This document shows positions 57,493 to 64,000 of a DNA stretch of 64,000 bases, one piece after another. The DNA lies in the NCBI RefSeq assembly GCF_947179165.1, contig NC_077242.1, positions 48,307,097-48,371,096 of the forward strand, read 5' to 3'. This stretch comes from Solanum dulcamara (Eukaryota > Streptophyta > Magnoliopsida > Solanales > Solanaceae). The translations under genes were made by a program, and so were the position numbers. Position 1 is the first letter of the stretch. Each line of letters begins with the position of its first letter. Under the pieces are notes generated by a model. It was not told the origin of the DNA and made no database searches. It was given only the letters and a program-made list of their open reading frames with translations.

Positions 57493-59410
57493 CTGTAATG
57501 GTTACTATAACTCTTGGGAGATATGTTTAGATAGTAAGAGGTTCCCTCAGTTGAACACTGATAACAGGTTGCGCTAGAGATGTAGTGGTAACTTCTTCAG
57601 CATTCCAGACAAGCGCAATGGTTTCTCCCAAGTTGTACTCTTTTTCTAGAGTAATCATGTTGAATTCTCGATTCTCATGATTTAGCAAAGGGTTGTTGTT
57701 TACATTCGGAGGTGTTAGAGTGCATTTTATTATTCCTCTTCTAATTAGAGACTCTACCTGGTTCTTCAAGCCATAATAATCTTCTGTGTCGTGTCCTTCA
57801 ATTCCCTAGTGGTAAGCGCATTGCTTGTTTCCATCAAAATTGTGAGGGATTGGTTCGGGCTGTTTTCCTTCAACTGGCTGTAGCACTCCTTCTATAATCA
57901 ACCTTTTAAACAATTGGTCATAAGGTTCAACAATGGGTGTGTAGGTGCGAGTATTTCTAGCTTCGAGATTTGGACGTGGTTTTGGTGCATATTCTGGTCT
58001 ATTTTGGTGGATTGGTACCTGGACTGGGACATGTGGTCTTGGTGGATTTTGGTATGCTGGTACTCGGGATGGATTATAATATGGCCGGGAATTATATACC
58101 AGGTACGAGGTGTATGGAGTATGTGTAAAAATTTAGGGATTGTTGGGGTATCGGTGGGATGGTCCTCCATGCTGGTAAGTGATGACTGAAACATCCTCCT
58201 TTTTCTTCTTCATGACACCAATGGATCCTGATTCTATGGCCTTACTTGTAGCTTGCAATGCATCCATGGACTGAATTTTACCTGATTTGATGCCTTCCTT
58301 TATAAAATCCCCCATCCTAACCAATTCTGCAAACTTTTGGCCTATCATCGACATCATCTTGTCAAAGTAGATACCTTTTTGGGCTCGAATAAAGTATTTT
58401 GAGAGCTCACTCTCACCCAGTGGTGGTTGAACCTTGGCAGCCTTAGTTCTCCAACGTCGTGCATACTCCTGGAAGTCCTCAGATGGTTTATTATGTATGA
58501 TGGCTAATGAGAACTTGCCCGCAGTGATCTCGTATTAAATCTAAAGCGATTCATGAAATCCTCAACCATTTCCTGCCAGTTATGCCATTTTCGAGGATCC
58601 TAGTGCATATACCAAGTCAACACTTCTCTAGACAGACTTCGAATGAATAACTTCATTCTTAGCTTCTAATTTCTCCCTACATTGACTAACTTGTCATAGT
58701 ATGCCCTCAGATGTGCGTGAGGGTCGCCTTTTCCATCGAATATGTCAAACTTTGGTGTCTTGTATCCTACTGGGATGTCAATGACTGGGTGGATGCATAA
58801 GTCATTGTAATCTAGGCTCTCTGTCCCCCTAGTAACTTGTAAATTTTTCAATGCCTTTCTTAGACCGTGAAGTTAGGCGTTATCGACTCATCTTTTTTCA
58901 ATCGGGAATCCTTCTCCATCTCTACATATTGGTCAACCTCATATGGGAACTTTACCCTAGATAGTGACATGAAAGTAAGAACTTTAACAGCATATACCGG
59001 TGGCACATGTGGTTCACAAGAAGCGGTGATGTGTGCCCCAAATATCTGTTATATTGCTGGGTAGGTAGGTGTGGCAGGGTTTTAAGTAGGAAGGTTAGGA
59101 ACAGTCCTGATTGCAGATGGATAAGCTAGTAGGGCTTGGCCATGAGCAGAAGCAGCATATTTGGTTAATCAGTAAAAGACAAGTCAACTCTTGGAAAGTA
59201 GAAGGGCGTCTTGAAAGTTGGGAAAGTAGTAGCCGAAAGTTTGGCCAAGTCTCACTCTTGACACAATTCCTCCCTCAAGATCTCAAGCTCTTATGCCATG
59301 TGAGCCATTTTCTCATCATTTCGAGTGTCAGACACATTTTGAGAATCCTCGGGATTCTCTACTGGTATCATTATGTTTGCATCAGCGTTAAATTCTTCTC
59401 CACCTGTCAT
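57490..59410 (-). pseudogene. Ogre gag
   Basis: The ATG at 59408-59410 gives MTGGEEFNADANIMIP, followed by a coiled-coil-like stretch (ELEILREELCQE) with stops. The conserved core lies at 58851-58560: PKFDIFDGKGDPHAHLRAYY, then LRMKLFIRSLSREVLTWY and KWHNWQEMVEDFMNRF. Downstream are a GQKFAELVRMGDFIKEGIKS helix, a proline/histidine-rich middle (57898-58194) and EFNMITLEKEYNLGETIAL. Stops and shifts occur throughout. The antisense frame at 57914-58189 is a shadow. Confidence 0.82.
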
Positions 59411-59833
59411 CTTTCCCCTTGATCGAAGGTTGTACCGTGAGTCAGCCAGTTTGCAAGTCGACACAAATCAACATTATTTTTATGGGATTAATAAAAACAA
59501 AAGAAAAAAAAGAAAAGGAAACTATGTTAGTTTGGGAGATATTTAAAAGAACAACAAATCTATAACACATATATACGCTAAGTTAGCGACATTCAAATGT
59601 GTCCTAATACGAAGCCTCTTTTTGCTAGAGGTTGGCCTACGTTTCAATTAGTTTGATGATAAATGATCCATTCAAACACATTTTTGATTTGGAACAAACA
59701 TAATTTTCATTAATCAAAGATGACTTGGATCATACAATAAAGTGGACGGGCAGAAGCCTAAAAACTGAAAGTACATGGAGGCCATAAGGAGAACAAAGGG
59801 ATGACAGAGTACAGATAAAAAATAAAAATCTAA

Positions 59834-61849
59834 GGCCATGTTGGAGCATCATCATCATCATCATAATCATAATATGGTCCTAGATGGTACTCCGGGGATT
59901 CGTCAATCTGGTTTGAACCTACCCCTTCATTGAACCCTATCGAACCATACTCAAAGTATGCTTCTTCTTCTGGATCCTCTTATGGATCTTCCTCTTCCGT
60001 CTCCTCTGGATCTTCACTTGGATCTTCTTCAGGGTCCTCTTTTGGATCTTCTTCGGGGTCCTATTTTGGATCTTCTTCTATCATTTGTATCAAATGATCT
60101 ACGGATCCTAGAATTATTTGACTGTACATTGGTGTTGTGAATTCTATGTGAGGGAGTGCTTCCTTCCTAACCCAATTAACCCACTAGTTATCCGCAACAC
60201 CTCCAATACCCTTTGTACTTGGTCGAGCCAAATGGCTCATAGTGGTACGGCACACATAATACTTTGGCGTGCACCATTTTTCATTTTATACGTTCATCGT
60301 AATCATGTGATCCCATTCTAATTGCAAGTTTCTTATCCGCGCTGCTGGGACTGCAATGAGATTATCCTTAAGTAATGCCATATTTGCCCATAGCGGTATA
60401 TCTTGGACAACTCCAGATTGTCGCAAAACTCGGAGAGGAGCATATAGCTGAATACCTCTTATCCCGATCAACTCAATGAAATAGAGATGTCGCATCCTGA
60501 TAAAAACCAATCCTCCAATCCAATAATACTTCTAATGGATAGAATCTCCTGTGAGGTTGGTCAAAAACAAACGCCACTCTTCCTCTCCCATAGGCGCACC
60601 CTAAAATCTAAGACGATCATTGTCGCTCTGAATCCTATTACAGGTGTCTATAGTGTAGTTCATTTATGTTTGTCGGCGATAGAAGTGCTCTATTGCCTAG
60701 ATCTATAATAACAAATTGCAACCCCCAAAGAAAGTATGTCCCCTTGTGCATGCTGACAATGATAGAAATACTTCGGCAAGAATCATATGCACCAAGGAAT
60801 AGTTATAAGGCACTGCAAAAAGGTCTATTACTATCGGCAAAATGTTGATGTTTATTGAATGGAATCTCATTGGGAATACCATAGCTCCCCCAAAAGGCCT
60901 TAACAAATATCCTTGGCTGCATATGTATCCATTGCCTACAAGTGTAGGAAAATTCATCTAGGTGTTTATCGAAGCTCTCGAGACGACCAAATCTTTGGAA
61001 AAGATATTCCAACTTTACCTTTCCATTTTCCACATTCCTTAGTGATGGAAAGACATGCAACCCTAACAGCCCACGGAAATGTCTTGCACTTATGGTTGAT
61101 GGACATATCTATGTTTTTCCTCTTATCGGTAATTCTAAAAAATCACTAAACTCTTCCAGTATAGGAGTGATCTCAAAATCCAAAAACTTAAAGGTCACTG
61201 TGCTTGGATCCCAGAACTCTATCAATAGAATAATGAGGATCTTGTTGGCTCGAATTCCTATGAGCGACAACAATGCACCTAAATGCCTTCTAACCTCAGC
61301 TCTGTGTGTTCTATGAATGTTTTGTCACCAATTTTGTATGATGTGGGGGCCAAACAACCATCTGAATGCTTGGGAGGTTTTGGTTGATATTCATCTGAAA
61401 GAAAGGTAAGGGTATGATAAGTATGTTTATTCCAAATCCGTCATATGTTTTAGTTTGGATCATTCATAACAACTTCCACATAAAGTATGTCATCAGGTGT
61501 GTAACCTTTGACAAAGGGTGGCTTTCCTAATTGCGAAGACGATGCTTTGGACCACCTCGCCTAAGGTGTATGCATCATGCCCTACTTTCTAGAGTAAGAT
61601 TTCTCGTAGATGTTCAAGAGTGGGACTGGATGTTTGAGAGAAGGCACACTAACCTTATTCCGCCAACTCTGAAACTAAGGATCCAATAGAAGGTTTGGGG
61701 GAATGTGAGACACTCCCCACGTGAACTACAGTGTGCGTATTGTGTACAACCAAAGACTCAATAGAAAGGGCAAATGACGGTGTAAGAAAAGCAATAACAT
61801 GTAGTGTTTTCAAACAAATAAGGAGTGCAAGTTTGGATTTGGTTTGCAT
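59834..61849 (-). pseudogene. Ogre ORF1 (protein of unknown function upstream of gag)
   Basis: The region between primer site and gag encodes, in broken frames, GNGKVKLEYLFQRFGR-type residues, FDKHLDEFSYTCRQWIHMQP, FSININILPIVIDLFAVPYN, FLSLSACTRGHTFFGGCNLL and YAPLRVLRQSGVVQDIPLW. These resemble ORF1 of Ogre elements, which shares blocks with the plant mobile domain of transposon-derived proteins. The C-terminus (60110-59834) is strongly acidic: repeated glutamate-aspartate-proline codons from a 15-18-bp repeat, then GSNQIDESPEYHLGPYYDYD and a run of aspartates. Its role in the element is not known. No frame longer than about 90 codons remains. Confidence 0.68.
59955..60085 (-). repeat. Short tandem repeat coding for acidic ED-P units in ORF1
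   Basis: Plus-strand ggatcttcttcggggtcct-like words repeat about eight times with 15- or 18-bp spacing, all multiples of three, giving EEDPEEDP-like residues on the minus strand. Confidence 0.8.
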
Positions 61850-61987
61850 CCTTTCAAATGAGGAGTGATATAAAAAATCACGATTAAATAATTAAAGCAA
61901 AATAATAGACAGATAATAAACAAATATCCCTTAATTCTAAAACTAAATTTTACTAAGGTTAAAACCTAACTCTAAGTACATAGGGTT

Positions 61988-62005
61988 TCCCCAGCATAGT
62001 CGCCA
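61988..62005 (-). other. Ogre primer binding site (arginine tRNA type)
   Basis: Minus-strand TGGCGACTATGCTGGGGA resembles the primer site complementary to arginine tRNA used by Ogre elements (usual form TGGCGACTC-GCTGGGGA). It lies three bases from the LTR edge at 62009. Confidence 0.82.
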
Positions 62006-62008
62006 AGC

Positions 62009-64000
62009 TATCGCACCCCATTTCCGAACTGGTCGAAATAGTTCACAACATAAAATGGTTATGTCTCTGATTTTGAAAATTGTTTAGAGTCGCCACCTAA
62101 TTTTAAGGAAAATATTAGGAAACCTATTTTTGAAAATTGTAAATGTAAACTCTACTTTGATTTTCGAAACCAGTGAGATTCTAGGTAAGGATTTTGGTTA
62201 CTCGAGGGAAAGTTGTTAAGCATCCCTCAGAGCCTATCTGAAGATAGTCCTTAAATTTAGTTTTAGAAAAATGATTAGGGATATTTATTCATTTGTTTGG
62301 TTTAGAAAATATTAACACGAAAAGTTTTCATTAATTTTGAGAAAATGGTGAAAATACAAGTTATGTCATATATACGTCTATAATAAATAAATAAATAAAA
62401 TTAATAATAATATATTTGTAATAAATATATGTTTGACATATGTGAAAATTTTATAATCACTCTATAAATATTGACTTAGAAGGACATGAGAATTTGTTGC
62501 TTTCTTATCTAGAATTAAGATGTAAAATAAATAAATAAATAAATAAATAAAAGACAATAGATGGATGTCAAATATAGCCATATGTGTATTGCATAGTAAA
62601 TATAATTTGAGAAAATAATTGATAAAATTGATTTTTCATAAATAAAAAATAGTATAAAAGTGTTAAAACATTATGTAAAGTTTATGGTCTCACATATATT
62701 TACTATAAAATAAAATATGCATATGTGTTGTTTGAAGCTGATAAGATTTTATTATTTTATTTACGTGTAGGGACAAAATGATAATAGATATATATGTAGT
62801 GAAATAATGTGTGTATTATTTACAGAAAAATGAAAATAGCATTGATAAAAGGGATAGTATATATATAAAAATATGTTATGTGTAACAAAGTAATACATCA
62901 AGTATAATACAAATTAGTGTAAAAATAAAATAAAATAATACCTTGTATGTATGACATATATATGTATATACCTAGCATTTTGAACCTGTTATAAATCTGA
63001 AATCTTGAAATAATATATTAAGGAAACTAGTAACACATCTAGGACCTAAAATAGAAATAATAATAAATTATATTTTTTTTAAATCTAAATGGCCAAAAAT
63101 ATTAATAACAAATTATTTTTATAAGGAAATTAATCAAATGAATCTAAGATGGCCTAACTATTGAGATTCATTCTATAAATATATTGTTTTTTGCATAATA
63201 TGGTATGAGGCCATATTTATTCTTGATAAAAGAAAAAAAATCTATTTTTCTTAGCCTTTAAACTAGTTTCTAACACATTTGAAAATTTTAAGCAATAAGT
63301 CTTCTTATCTCCTTTCCTTAACTTAAATGCCTAAATAAATGTTGACAACTAAACTAAACATTCATCTACTCTTAAAGAGTACTCCTCGTTTTTTTTACTC
63401 TAAACATATTATTAAACTGATTAACAAATTAGCCCACATAAAATCTCAAATAAAAAAAAGAGAGATTAGTATCAGCTTAATAAATATGTAAACATATATA
63501 TATAAATAAATTAATATATCAAGAGAAACATAATTAAAGCAGTAACAAGGAAGGTTAAGGGATGTTGACTCCTAATTTAAAAAACTCTGAGCTCTGACGA
63601 TCCTAATAGTTGTTGGCCCATTATTTTGGGGGCCAAAATGAGTTCAAAGTAGAAAGTCCAGCATTTCGGTTGTACATTAAAAAATAAGAGGATAAAATGA
63701 TTAATAACATATTCTGGATCAAAAAAATGAAAAAAAAATTAAACCAACAAACGCACGTGAAAGTGAACTTGAGGTGATTTAAAATGCAAGTTGTAAAAAA
63801 GCAACTTTGAAATTAGATCACATGTATTATTGTAAACTTAAAGTTGTAATCATGTCTAGACAAAAGCATGTGAAAATAAACTTGCAAGTCGTAAAAAGGC
63901 AACTTTGAAATGAGATCACATAAGATTAGTTGACATGAATTAACTTAATAATCATGGTAAAGGGATGGAAATAACAAATCGTGATGAGGACTGCAAAATA
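62009..64000 (-). repeat. Ogre 5' LTR, partial (cut by the window edge)
   Basis: Starts tatcgcaccccatttccg (TG mutated to TA) and matches 32969-33247 and 35571 to about 37295 of the 3' LTR with small differences. It shows the empty site for the solo LTR near 62284-62290. An (AAAT)n run at 62526-62551 is one unit longer than in the other copy. Confidence 0.9.

Larger units (their letters stand above)
32969..64000 (-). mobile_element. Ogre-type Ty3/Gypsy retrotransposon with nested insertions
   Basis: A giant minus-strand element running past the right edge. Its two LTRs match (32969-40156 without the inserted solo LTR; 62009 onward), with an arginine-tRNA-type primer site and a polypurine tract. 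Minus-strand order: ORF1 (61849-59834), gag, protease, G-patch-like segment, intron-like gap, reverse transcriptase, RNase H, second RNase H, integrase, then a long tandem-repeat-rich 3' region. ORF1 upstream of gag, dual RNase H, an intron before reverse transcriptase and very long LTRs are together diagnostic of Ogre in the Tat lineage. Without insertions the element would be about 22 kb. All genes carry stops or frameshifts. Confidence 0.88.

Noticed and set aside
57914..58189. Tryptophan-rich plus-strand open frame of 91 codons
   Set aside because: Antisense of the proline/histidine-rich part of Ogre gag; the many tryptophans are the complement of proline codons.

Overview
This window is plant nuclear DNA, almost certainly from a Solanaceae species (Solanum or a close relative). 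The grounds are a Solanaceae-type SINE tail, an Ogre-type Ty3/Gypsy retrotransposon with LTRs of about 4.9 kb, chromovirus Gypsy elements with initiator-Met tRNA primer sites, a CACTA element, AT-rich intergenic DNA and only broken fragments of host genes. There is no operon, rRNA, tRNA or CRISPR array, and I see no intact host gene. The family names come from recognition; the element boundaries, target-site duplications (TSDs) and gene breaks were read directly from the sequence.

Left part (1-8346): a BED-zinc-finger hAT transposase fragment with frame breaks; the last two exons of a transcriptional adapter ADA2 gene, with a correctly spliceable intron but a frameshift; the C-terminal end of a pentatricopeptide-repeat (PPR) gene 260 bp further on; a MITE-like element; and a 2,883-bp non-autonomous CACTA element bounded by perfect CACTACTAAAAA termini and a TGA/TGA duplication.

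Middle part (8347-22305): remains of a minus-strand Gypsy element (gag pieces, primer site, 5' LTR 13978-19346). An LTR (8959/8966-13197) interrupts its gag and itself carries a solo LTR (10824-13135). Its own LTR carries another solo LTR (15331-18218, TSD GTACA). Then come AT-rich DNA, a SINE tail, an LTR-like promoter region with duplicated CCAAT-box units, and an array of degenerate palindromes (21604-22209).

Right part (22306-64000) is a layered retrotransposon nest, all coding on the minus strand except as noted. The 3' LTR of a Tat/Athila-type element (22306-32481) is split by an 8,585-bp chromovirus element, E1 (23117-31701, TSD AAAGC), which has lost its reverse transcriptase. The internal region of the Tat/Athila element is cut at 32969 by an Ogre element that runs past the right edge of the window. 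The Ogre 3' LTR (32969-40156) holds a solo LTR (33248-35570, TSD TTTAT). The Ogre integrase is split by a second chromovirus element, E2 (43917-53308, TSD ATCCC). Excising these rejoins every interrupted element, so the order of insertion can be read.

The genes serve only transposition: gag, protease, reverse transcriptase, RNase H and integrase, plus the extra ORF1 and second RNase H typical of Ogre. All are broken by stops or frameshifts, many of them explicable by C-to-T or G-to-A changes. The least explained structure is in the Ogre 3' untranslated region (40978-43205): three or four tandem arrays of different repeat units, most units carrying a short inverted repeat, a few of them with apparently compensating changes.
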